64,000 nucleotides of DNA from NCBI RefSeq assembly GCF_052103615.1, contig NZ_JBQEKA010000004.1:43916-107915 (forward strand), written 5' to 3'. This DNA is from Kerstersia sp052103615 (GTDB taxonomy: Bacteria; Pseudomonadota; Gammaproteobacteria; Burkholderiales; Burkholderiaceae_B). A model generated the notes under the pieces. That model worked only from the letters and a program-made list of their open reading frames with translations. It did no database searches and was not told the DNA's origin. The position numbers and the translations under genes are program-made. Positions 53,618 through 60,936 of the stretch are shown here, in pieces (position 1 is the first letter of the stretch; each line of letters opens with the position of its first letter).

Positions 53618-54020
53618 TTGTCGCGTAGCGCCTACGGCGAGGCTCGCCGTTGCCGGCGCAACAGCAACCGCATCTACGGCAGAAGAATTGGGATCCGGCG
53701 TTTCATCTACGATCAGGCCGAAGAGGAATCAAAACGCAAAGCGGCGGAAGCCGTAGAGCAAGCGCGACTCGATGACCCACACCGCGCCCAAGCCAAGAAG
53801 GACGCGGAAGAGGCAGAGCAGCGCCGCCGCGAGGCCGACACCAAGCACAAAGCCAGCATCAACAACGCCGCGCTGGCCGCATTCATCGAACACGGAATGC
53901 CGGAGGATTGCGCCAAGCAGGCGGTCAAATTGATCACCCGAGGCCTGATTCCGGCGCTCCAGATCAACTATTGAGGGTGCCATGAGCAACGAAATCACGA
54001 CCGTCGAGGAACTGGTCTAA
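53618..54020 (+). pseudogene. Phage recombination-region fragments
   Basis: A 118-codon frame (53618-53974) whose charged coiled-coil (EEESKRKAAEAVEQARLDD, KKDAEEAEQRRREADTKHK) and end (AALAAFIEHGMPEDCAKQAVKLITRGLIPALQINY) match the C-terminal part of phage proteins that lie before RecT/exonuclease genes. The first ~30 codons look unrelated, so the 5' part is probably lost. Seven bases on, a 12-codon frame (53982-54020: MSNEITTVEELV, stop) looks like the start of the next phage gene, cut short. Transcribed opposite to the tail fragments. Confidence 0.6.
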
Positions 54021-54165
54021 AGCATCCGTCCGGCGTTTGAATCAGTCCAAGCAACTAGCTGTCGATCTCCCCGGCCCGTCACCCTCATTACCTCCCGCTC
54101 GCTCATGAATGCAACCCATCCAGGTTCAGAGAGATTGAGGGCTGAGGAGCAACGGCGCCAAAAAT

Positions 54166-54717
54166 CTACATAAGAATTTCTGCTCGCCCTGCAATCGGCC
54201 CCATGGATAACAACTTCGTCTTCAAGTCCGATGCGCTGATCTGCGCAAGGTTGCCTCCCCTGAAGAAAGGATCGCCGGTAATCTCTTGTCCTAGCCAGCC
54301 TGGTGTTGGGATGGCTTGCAAATTTTCGGCCGACGCCGCTTCGACCTCGCACAATATTAGGCCTGCCAGCTGATCCTCAAAGATATCGACAGCGAATGTT
54401 GTCGCCGCGAATTCCAAGCGATGCCGTCTCTTGCGAATTCGTTTGCCTGGCAATTGCGCAAAAACAGCATGCTCAGCCTCTGTTAAATAGACGTTCACAA
54501 TCGCGCCAGCGAACGAGTCTTCCGAGGGGTATTTCTTGCAGAGCTTAAACTCATGCTGCTGGACGCCGCCGTGGGTAATGGCACGGAGGCGCATTCGGGT
54601 TGCTGAGATATACAGATCCTCTATCCACCGGAAGGGTAAATCAGATAGTTTGGGAGCTGCCGTGATCAAGAAGCGGCGTTCATGTTCGATCTGAGCGTAT
54701 TTCGGAACTTGTGCCAT
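54166..54717 (-). CDS. CYTH-domain protein (triphosphate tunnel family)
   Basis: 183 residues. N-terminal E-x-E motif as E11-H-E13-R-R-F, then RMRLRAIT, EFKLCKKYP, and late GLILCEVEAASAENL, the strand order of CYTH/triphosphate tunnel enzymes. Such proteins hydrolyse tripolyphosphate or thiamine triphosphate or act as class IV adenylate cyclase. The usual K of ExExK is R here, and which activity applies cannot be read. It is intact, with AAGG before the ATG. It sits between prophage fragments and a phage-type phosphatase. The 265 bases before it (54718-54982) hold no gene. Confidence 0.8.
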   Translation of the reverse strand: MAQVPKYAQIEHERRFLITAAPKLSDLPFRWIEDLYISATRMRLRAITHGGVQQHEFKLCKKYPSEDSFAGAIVNVYLTEAEHAVFAQLPGKRIRKRRHRLEFAATTFAVDIFEDQLAGLILCEVEAASAENLQAIPTPGWLGQEITGDPFFRGGNLAQISASDLKTKLLSMGPIAGRAEILM

Positions 54718-54982
54718 CTGTGCAAGCCTTCTATTTCATGGACATTGGTACGGCAAAACCGTGCCAGGATTATCGCAACAAACCCCCGTTTCGATATGAC
54801 CCAGCACGGCCGACCGCAAAATCCCGGCCCTCACTCCGCCAATATTTGGCGCGCGTGGTGAGATCAGACCGCTTCAGCATAGCGGACGGATCAAGTCCCC
54901 TGACAACATGACGCAGATTCTGCAGACCTGAACGCCTGGCCCGAGTAAACCGCGATTCGCCCGATGAGCGCTGGCTCGTGCT

Positions 54983-55666
54983 TCATGCGACCGTCAGCGT
55001 TGCCAGATCCAGAATGGTGAACTCACGGCCGAAGACCGCACCTGTGTCGATGTGATAGACATTGCCAAGCACGACGGGCTGCTGCAATGGCGTATGCCCG
55101 ACGACGACGGCGCGCACGCCTGGCACTTCAGAGCTGTCGCCATCCGTGATTCGGCCGCGCGACCACATTGCCATCACCCGCGCGTTGCGCGCTTTCGCCC
55201 GCCCGAGTTCGCCATTGAGCGCTGCGCTGAACCGCTGCCATGTGCGATTCGGCACATCCGCGTGAACCAGCCCCACTATGCCGCCAGCCGTTTCCACCTC
55301 GATGGCGATGGGCAGTTCGCTCATCGCCGCAGCGACTGCTTGCTGGGCACTTGCTGGCTGGTCGATGTTCCACCCGCCGCCATTTTTGCGGTAATTGTCG
55401 CCCGGCATATTGCCCAGAGGCCAGCGCAGCGCCATGTCGTCGTGGTTGCCCATTACCGCGTGAAACCATGGCTTGGCCAGCCAATCCAGGACAAGCTCGT
55501 TCTCCGGCCCGCGATCGACCAGATCGCCCACCGAGAAGAGACGATCGTAACGCTCATTGAACCCAATCCGGATCAACGCTTCCTGCAGCTTGCTATAGCA
55601 GCCGTGGATGTCCCCGACCGCGAAATCCCGCCCGGCGCTGTTGATCTCGAAATGCTGAACCTGCAT
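54983..55666 (-). CDS. Metallophosphoesterase, lambda-phosphatase/PrpA-like
   Basis: 227 residues. Metal-binding motifs in order: GDIHG (18-22), GDLVDRG (47-53), GNHD (73-76), GLVHADVP and GHTP with a final H in HIDTGAVFG. This is the PPP-type Ser/Thr/Tyr protein phosphatase group shared by phage lambda and enterobacterial PrpA/PrpB. The ATG at 55666 has AGGAG 9 bases upstream. It may be phage-derived, since it lies beside a prophage remnant. Confidence 0.9.
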   Translation of the reverse strand: MQVQHFEINSAGRDFAVGDIHGCYSKLQEALIRIGFNERYDRLFSVGDLVDRGPENELVLDWLAKPWFHAVMGNHDDMALRWPLGNMPGDNYRKNGGGWNIDQPASAQQAVAAAMSELPIAIEVETAGGIVGLVHADVPNRTWQRFSAALNGELGRAKARNARVMAMWSRGRITDGDSSEVPGVRAVVVGHTPLQQPVVLGNVYHIDTGAVFGREFTILDLATLTVA

Positions 55667-55845
55667 GCCTGAAACTCCTTTGCGGCTGCACCCCTGAATG
55701 CTGCCATGCGACAGCCACACCCGATTCTATTCATACCTGGCATAGCGCGGCCACTGCTGCAGCTAACGCCTAACGGGCCACAGCCAACCGCCCGCTTCCG
55801 GCAGGCCTCTGCCAACTGGGCACTTCCCGCCCCCATCATGCTGTC

Positions 55846-56973
55846 TCAGAGACCCTTGAAGAGGCCGACCGCACTCTGCGGTGCAGCATCCCCAAAGAAT
55901 AACGCCAGGTTCTGCGCCGATATCTTGGCAAGGCTGCCAGCCCGGGCGAACATCTGGCGCTCATAGCGCGTCAGGGCTATCTCCATGTCATCGGGATGCG
56001 CAACCAGTGCCCCAGCAAGCTCGGCGCCATCATACATAGCCAAATTCGCGCCTTCGCCCGCAAACGGGGACATCAAGTGCGCCGCATCACCCAGCAGCGT
56101 CAGCCCAGGCTTGCGCCGCCATTCGTGCCCTGCAGGCAGGAAAAAAATGGGACGGAGAGCCGGATGATCGAGTGTGCTCATCAGGATCAAATCCACAAGA
56201 GGCTGTGACCAGCCCTCAAATTGCACTGACATGAGGTCTCGAACACGACGAGTATTGCTGAAGTCGATGGCCCTGAACCAAGCCTCTGCTTGATTCAGCG
56301 CCGCGTAACCCGAAATACTGCCGTCGGCGTTGCGGTGCGCAATAATGCTTTTGCCCGGCGCAATCGCCATTAGCGTGCCTGTACCGATCATAGCCGCGAG
56401 TCTTGCAGCATCCCTGCCGCCTGCGGAATACGCAATTTCGATAAAGCAGGTGCCGGAATACACGGGTTGAGCGTCGGTCATTAAGGGCCGCACCGCAGAC
56501 CACGCGCCGTCAGCGCCCACCAAAAGATCCGCCTTGAAAGTATTGCCGTTTTCAAACGCGACCTCATGCCGGTCATTGCTCAACGTTTCAATGGACACTG
56601 CTTTGTGGCCCCAGCGAATCGCATACGCCGGCAACGAGTTCAGCAGCATGGCCCGGAGCTCACCCCTATCAACCTCAGGCCGCCGTGACAACGGACTGCC
56701 TGGAATATCAAGCAGGACGGTGCCGTCTTTATCAACGATGCGTTTGGCGTCCTCTGCGGGCCGGACAAGCGCCAAGAAGTCTTGATAGAGCCCCGCCGCC
56801 ATGAGGGCTTGCTGGCCATTGTGTTCATGGATATCAAGCAAGCCGCCCTGCGGCCTTGCCCTTGGCGAGGACTCAGCCTCAAAGGCAATGGCTTCTATGC
56901 CATTCAAATGCAGAATGCGTGATAGCACCAGCCCACCAAGGCCAGCGCCAATAATTCCAATCGTTTTAGGCAT
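55846..56973 (-). CDS. FAD-dependent monooxygenase, TetX-like
   Basis: 375 residues. Rossmann motif GAGLGG (9-14), acidic FEAE, GGLLDIHEHNGQQALMAAGL (42-61), RPEVDRGELRAMLLNSL (98-114), the DG motif LLVGADGAWSAVR, and the GD motif LLGDAAHLMSPFAGEGAN (293-310). Spacing and wording of these stretches match TetX (388 residues), the flavin enzyme that hydroxylates tetracyclines, more closely than PHBH-type hydroxylases. Many TetX-like proteins have other or unknown substrates, so resistance cannot be claimed. TGGAG precedes the ATG. Two direct repeats lie just upstream (57001-57035). Confidence 0.85.
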   Translation of the reverse strand: MPKTIGIIGAGLGGLVLSRILHLNGIEAIAFEAESSPRARPQGGLLDIHEHNGQQALMAAGLYQDFLALVRPAEDAKRIVDKDGTVLLDIPGSPLSRRPEVDRGELRAMLLNSLPAYAIRWGHKAVSIETLSNDRHEVAFENGNTFKADLLVGADGAWSAVRPLMTDAQPVYSGTCFIEIAYSAGGRDAARLAAMIGTGTLMAIAPGKSIIAHRNADGSISGYAALNQAEAWFRAIDFSNTRRVRDLMSVQFEGWSQPLVDLILMSTLDHPALRPIFFLPAGHEWRRKPGLTLLGDAAHLMSPFAGEGANLAMYDGAELAGALVAHPDDMEIALTRYERQMFARAGSLAKISAQNLALFFGDAAPQSAVGLFKGL

Positions 56974-57000
56974 GTTTTGCGCTCCACATGTCGCATCAGC

Positions 57001-57035
57001 GTTTGAGACGCTGAGGAATAGTTTGGGAGACGCTG
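57001..57035. promoter_or_regulatory. Direct repeats upstream of TetX-like gene
   Basis: GTTTGAGACGCTG (57001-57013) and GTTTGGGAGACGCTG (57021-57035), 20 bases apart, i.e. about two helical turns, 28-62 bases before the start codon. The placement suits an operator or activator site. The rest of 56974-57208 shows no gene. Confidence 0.5.
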
Positions 57036-57208
57036 GCCGGCTACGCGAACGCGCAGCCGGCGTGTATGCGGCGCCATGGCACAAATACCCGTCATGACAA
57101 CCGTTTTTCGCGGCAGTTCAAATTAACTTGAGGCCTTGATTTCGTCAAGACATCGCCCAGGGCGGCAGCGGTATGGACACCACCGCTGCGCCCCGCGAAA
57201 CAGCGGGC

Positions 57209-57391
57209 TTAGCGCCCCCGTGCCGATCCGCGGCCCGTAGGCATACGGCCATGCACAGCGGAGGGCTTCTTCACCCCGGTATTTCCGCCGCCCAGGCCAG
57301 ACCAGCGCGGCTGGTTGGGCATGGGTTTGGGCGCCGCCGTGGCTTTCACGGCTTCTTTGCCCGGTTTCTGGTCTTTATTTTTCGTACTCAT
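57209..57391 (-). CDS. Small basic hypothetical protein
   Basis: 60 residues, very rich in K, G, P and S (STKNKDQKPGKEAVKATAAPKP, end RMPTGRGSARGR), no cysteine or hydrophobic segment, probably unstructured and nucleic-acid-friendly. GGGGAT lies just before the ATG at 57391. A longer start at 57409 is open. It is between the TetX-like gene and the cold-shock gene, same strand. Similar small basic proteins of unknown role are common in Alcaligenaceae (recollection, not tested). Confidence 0.5.
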   Translation of the reverse strand: MSTKNKDQKPGKEAVKATAAPKPMPNQPRWSGLGGGNTGVKKPSAVHGRMPTGRGSARGR

Positions 57392-57591
57392 TTCATCCCC
57401 GCGATCCATCGCTGAAACAGGTTTGTTTCAGCCCATGCGTCAGCATAGGCCAGATCCCGGAATAAAGCTTGATGCAACGCCTGTAATCCACTGCGGCACG
57501 CAACAACAGAGGCTGCCCCCCGCATATGCTGCAGCGGAAGCAGGCAAAGAAATTCTCTAAAAGGCATGCATTCAAAGCCAGACGGACAAAT

Positions 57592-57629
57592 AAAAAGGCC
57601 AGGTCCCATGCAACACCGGGCCCGGCCTG
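57592..57629 (-). terminator. Terminator of cold-shock gene
   Basis: On the minus strand an imperfect stem beginning AGGCC and ending GGCCT is followed by T5, 39 bases after the cold-shock gene stop. Confidence 0.8.
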
Positions 57630-57667
57630 ACGACTTCAGTTGCCCGCTTATACAAGCGGGCAAACAA

Positions 57668-57877
57668 TCAAATTACTTGGATTTTCGTTGCGCAAGGGCC
57701 TTTTTGCCCGTCTGCAGCCACGAAAGAGACGCGCTGGTTTTCTTCCAGTGTCTTATGGCCGGAGCCTTGAATTTCACTATAGTGAGCAAAGAGATCCTTG
57801 CCGCCGGACTCAGGCATGATAAAGCCGAAGCCCTTATCGTTGTTGAACCACTTCACAATACCGATTTCTGTTTTCAA
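57668..57877 (-). CDS. Cold-shock protein
   Basis: 69 residues, one CSD beta-barrel that binds single-stranded RNA/DNA. RNP1 is KGFGFI (15-20), RNP2 is DLFAHYS; the start IGIVKWFNNDKG is typical. The start is TTG at 57877 with AGGATC 5 bases upstream, and no ATG lies near the domain. A GGCTA-AAA-TAGCC hairpin (57935-57947) lies in the upstream leader. The rest of 57878-58131 shows no gene. Confidence 0.93.
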   Translation of the reverse strand: MKTEIGIVKWFNNDKGFGFIMPESGGKDLFAHYSEIQGSGHKTLEENQRVSFVAADGQKGPCATKIQVI

Positions 57878-58131
57878 TGTAGATCCTAAATTTACCAAGG
57901 GAAAAATATCCCCAGCCCCACTCTGGACGATATTGGCTAAAATAGCCAGCACTGTTACATATTAATATTTCCCTCACCCAGACAAGCCGACCCAATTCGC
58001 CGCATCACACCCGGCAAGCATGCGGCAAAGCCGCGCTGCAAATCAATTCGCCATCATGACGCCGGCTGCGCGCCCGTTGCATCCAAGCAACGCTGTCCGC
58101 GCTGCCCTGGCGCCGCCGGAATTGGGAAAAC

Positions 58132-58509
58132 CTAGGCCTGCCTGCCAGACGCCGCCTTTTCCTCACGCTCCAAGCGCGTATCCTGCCAAGGCCAGTGACC
58201 GTTAATTTCCACGCCTAAAGAAATACTCAGGAAAGTACGCACGAGAACCAATCCCGCGAGGATCAGCAAGTCATCCAGCGTGGGGGCAATCACCAATGAA
58301 TTGAGGATATCTGCGGCCACCAGAAACTCCAGGCCCAGCAGAATACTGCGCCCCAATGTGGAGCGAAATGGATGGTAGGCCTTGGCATAGCCATCACGGC
58401 GCGATTGCCTGAAGAATTGCCAGGTCGCTGCCGCCGACCCAATCAGGATGGCCAGAGTACCAGTGATTTCCAGCAGCGAAACTGACAGTTCATAAAACTC
58501 TTTGAGCAT
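58132..58509 (-). CDS. DUF1622 family membrane protein
   Basis: 125 residues with three helices: LLEITGTLAILIGSAAATWQFF, LGRSILLGLEFLVAADILNSLVI and LLILAGLVLVRTFLSISLGVEING. The R-S-LGRSILLGLEFLVAADI stretch is the DUF1622 hallmark. Function unknown. The ATG at 58509 has AGGA at good distance; an ATG at 58518 is the alternative. The 321 bases to trmD (58510-58830) hold no gene I can support. Confidence 0.88.
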   Translation of the reverse strand: MLKEFYELSVSLLEITGTLAILIGSAAATWQFFRQSRRDGYAKAYHPFRSTLGRSILLGLEFLVAADILNSLVIAPTLDDLLILAGLVLVRTFLSISLGVEINGHWPWQDTRLEREEKAASGRQA

Positions 58510-58830
58510 GGCGTACATTCCTGGCGCATCAAGGCATCCAGCCCAATCAGGGCAGGTATTTAGGGCATGGTGTAGGCATACGTTTGGGGCATCAATATTT
58601 ACCCGTCACATTTACCCCTCGCTTATATACGATTGTAGCGGCGCCCGCTGCAAACACCCATCCGGCCAGCCCTAAATCCAGGCATGGCCGCCTGCCGCCA
58701 ATGCCGCGCACATGCAGGCCTTGCTGCCTGCCCGCCCTGCCGCTCTCTCATCCGGAAAGCCCATTCAGCCTTCTAGGGTTGCATCTTGTTTTGACTGTGG
58801 CCCATCCCTTCAGCCAATGCTAACCCTGCC

Positions 58831-59592
58831 TTATGCCTTCAGGCTTAGCAGGAATTTTTCATCTGCTTTATCCAGCTTGCCATTGCGACGCGCCGCGTCA
58901 ATCAACTCTGGCCGGCGCGCCAGGGTCAAGCGCAAAGATTGATCCCGCCGCCAGCGCGCAATGCGCGCATGGTGGCCGGAGAGCAAGGCTTCGGGAACCG
59001 GCTCGCCATCATAGATTTCTGGCCGGGTGTAATGCGGGCTATCCAACAAACCGTCCAGATTGACATGAAATGAGTCCTGCAACGCCGACTGATCATCATT
59101 CAGCACGCCCGGCAGCAGCCGCACGCAGGCATCCATCATAGGCACGGCTGCCAGCTCCCCGCCAGACAGGACAAAGTCGCCCAGCGACCATTCCTCATCC
59201 ACGCAACGATCGACAAAGCGCTGGTCCACCCCTTCATAGCGCCCGCAGACCAGAATCTTCCCCGGCCCCTCCACCCATTGCGCCGCAGCCGCCTGATCAA
59301 AACGCCGCCCCGTCGGCGACAGCAGGACGACCTGCCCCCGCGGCAAGCCCAGACACTCGCGATCCGCCTGCGCATCCCGCACAGCCGCTTCCAGCGGCGC
59401 GGCCAGCATGACCATACCCGGGCCGCCGCCGTAAGGACGGTCGTCAACGGTCCGATGCACATCCTGGGTGTAATCCCGCGGATTCCAGGCCCGGAATGAC
59501 CACAAGCCCTGCGCCAAGGCGCGGCTGGTCACCCCATGCCCGGTGATGCCGGCAAAGATTTCAGGAAACAGGGTAATGGCGTCAAAACGCAT
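58831..59592 (-). CDS. trmD: tRNA (guanine-N1)-methyltransferase
   Basis: 253 residues, SPOUT-class enzyme that methylates G37 of tRNAs reading CNN codons. Typical MRFDAITLFPEIF start, DDRPYGGGPGMVM, the knotted AdoMet site VVLLSPTGRRF, CGRYEGVDQRF and SGGELAAVPMMDACVRLLPGVL, HYTRPE. It follows rimM after a 201-base gap with a terminator. rplS, which usually follows trmD, is not seen downstream here. Confidence 0.97.
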   Translation of the reverse strand: MRFDAITLFPEIFAGITGHGVTSRALAQGLWSFRAWNPRDYTQDVHRTVDDRPYGGGPGMVMLAAPLEAAVRDAQADRECLGLPRGQVVLLSPTGRRFDQAAAAQWVEGPGKILVCGRYEGVDQRFVDRCVDEEWSLGDFVLSGGELAAVPMMDACVRLLPGVLNDDQSALQDSFHVNLDGLLDSPHYTRPEIYDGEPVPEALLSGHHARIARWRRDQSLRLTLARRPELIDAARRNGKLDKADEKFLLSLKA

Positions 59593-59687
59593 GGCAGGCG
59601 CAAGCCTTTATCAAATAGTACGCAAATAGCCGCAAGACCAGAAGACACCTGCGACATAGCGGCCCGTACCGGCGCGCCATGAAATGC

Positions 59688-59708
59688 AAAAAGCTGGCCT
59701 TAGCCAGC
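59688..59708 (-). terminator. Terminator between rimM and trmD
   Basis: GCTGGC-TAAG-GCCAGC on the minus strand followed by T5. It splits the rpsP-rimM message from trmD, or attenuates read-through. Confidence 0.85.
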
Positions 59709-59793
59709 TTTCCGAAAAATACCACAAGCTCGGCGCCGCAACAGCCCCAAGACTTGCGCATTGCCCAGCCTTGCGGCCAGGCTGAATCTCACA

Positions 59794-60417
59794 TCAGAAG
59801 TCCAGTGGCCAGTTCGTCACGATGCGCCGACCCGGCAAATCGACTTCTTGAAGGTGCACATCCACAAAAGGCACCAAAGACGTCAGCGGACGTTCTTTGT
59901 CATCCAGCAGATCCACCCAAAGCCCGTCCTGTTCCTGCTGACGGCGCACCGATAGCACGGCATGCGCGCCATTATCGGAAACATCCGCCACCACGCCCAT
60001 GACAGCCTGGGCGCCAGCATCATCCAGCCCCCAAACCCGGCAACCCATCAAATCGACCCAGTAGTATTCCCCTTCATCGGTTTCCGGGAAATCACTGCGT
60101 GCGACCATGACCAGCATGCCCTTGAGCGCTTCGGCATCATTGCGGTCAGCAATGCCTTCCAGCGCCCCAACAATCGTGGAGCCCTGCGTGCGGGACAGTT
60201 TGACTTTCCAGGGCCGCGCCTCTTGCAGCACGGGACCTGATGTCCGCGAAGACGGTACCAGCCACCAGCGTTTGGCGGTCAATAAAGCTTCCGAACGCAC
60301 GGAATGGGGCTGGATCTTGACCCAGCCCCTTAAACCGTAGGCAGAGACGATACGGCCCAGCTCAACCAGATTATCCGGCGCACTGGCGCCAGCTTGGCTG
60401 TGCGGCGCGTCAGTCAT
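59794..60417 (-). CDS. rimM: Ribosome maturation factor RimM
   Basis: 207 residues. N-terminal beta-barrel (VELGRIVSAYGLRGWVKIQPHS), C-terminal PRC-barrel (YYWVDLMGCRVW, PFVDVHLQEVDLPGRRIVTNWP). It helps 16S rRNA 3'-domain assembly and binds S19. It begins 3 bases after the rpsP stop, so it is translated from the same message. Slightly longer than E. coli RimM (182) because of an N-terminal tail and an insert near residues 48-65. Confidence 0.95.
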   Translation of the reverse strand: MTDAPHSQAGASAPDNLVELGRIVSAYGLRGWVKIQPHSVRSEALLTAKRWWLVPSSRTSGPVLQEARPWKVKLSRTQGSTIVGALEGIADRNDAEALKGMLVMVARSDFPETDEGEYYWVDLMGCRVWGLDDAGAQAVMGVVADVSDNGAHAVLSVRRQQEQDGLWVDLLDDKERPLTSLVPFVDVHLQEVDLPGRRIVTNWPLDF

Positions 60418-60420
60418 CTA

Positions 60421-60681
60421 TCAGGCCGCAGCCGAAACCTTGGCCGAGTATTCCTTGACCAGGCGAGCCACGACGGGCGACAGCTGAGCACCGTTGCCGA
60501 CCCAGTATTGCAGACGCTCCAGCGACAGGCGCAGGCCTTCTTCGCCTTCACGGGCGACGGGATTGTAGAAACCCACGCGCTCAACGAAGCGGCCGTCACG
60601 ACGGTTGCGCGAGTCAGCAGCAACCACGTTGTAGAAAGGACGTTTTTTGGAGCCACCACGGGCCAGACGAATCACCACCAT
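60421..60681 (-). CDS. rpsP: 30S ribosomal protein S16
   Basis: 86 residues, standard. MVVIRLARGGSKKRPFYNVVAADSRNRRDGRFVERVGFYNP is the conserved S16 start. AAGGAA lies before the ATG. First gene of rpsP-rimM. Confidence 0.97.
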   Translation of the reverse strand: MVVIRLARGGSKKRPFYNVVAADSRNRRDGRFVERVGFYNPVAREGEEGLRLSLERLQYWVGNGAQLSPVVARLVKEYSAKVSAAA

Positions 60682-60719
60682 GAGGGCAGTTCCTTGAAAA
60701 AGTTTATAAAAAGCTCTTT

Positions 60720-60748
60720 AGTATAAATCAAAAACAGCGGACCAGGAA
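60720..60748 (-). promoter_or_regulatory. Possible rpsP promoter
   Basis: TATACT (60725-60720, minus strand) is a good -10 box; the matching -35 at 17 bases is a poor TTCCTG. It lies 39 bases before the rpsP start. The rest of 60682-60936 shows no gene, and no clear purL terminator was found. Confidence 0.35.
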
Positions 60749-60936
60749 GTTGGCAAACAACATCAAAGACATTGCCGTGCCCGCCGCCTGCCCGCCTTAC
60801 CGCTGCTGACCGCGCCACAACCTGACAGACATAGAAAAGCCATGGCGGCCCGCATCATTGCATCCTGCTGCCCGGCCTGCCCGTCGCGCCTTGACCATCA
60901 TCAGCCAAGCAGGCGGCGGCAAGCCCGCAGACACTG

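Noticed and set aside
52092..54020. Duplicate of the tRNA-Ser 3' end as attR
   Set aside because: I looked for a second copy of the T-arm/acceptor end in the island up to 58.5 kb and did not find one by eye; attachment repeats therefore are not annotated.
53982..54020. 12-codon gene MSNEITTVEELV as a real small protein
   Set aside because: Better explained as the cut start of a phage gene; described with the phage fragment instead.
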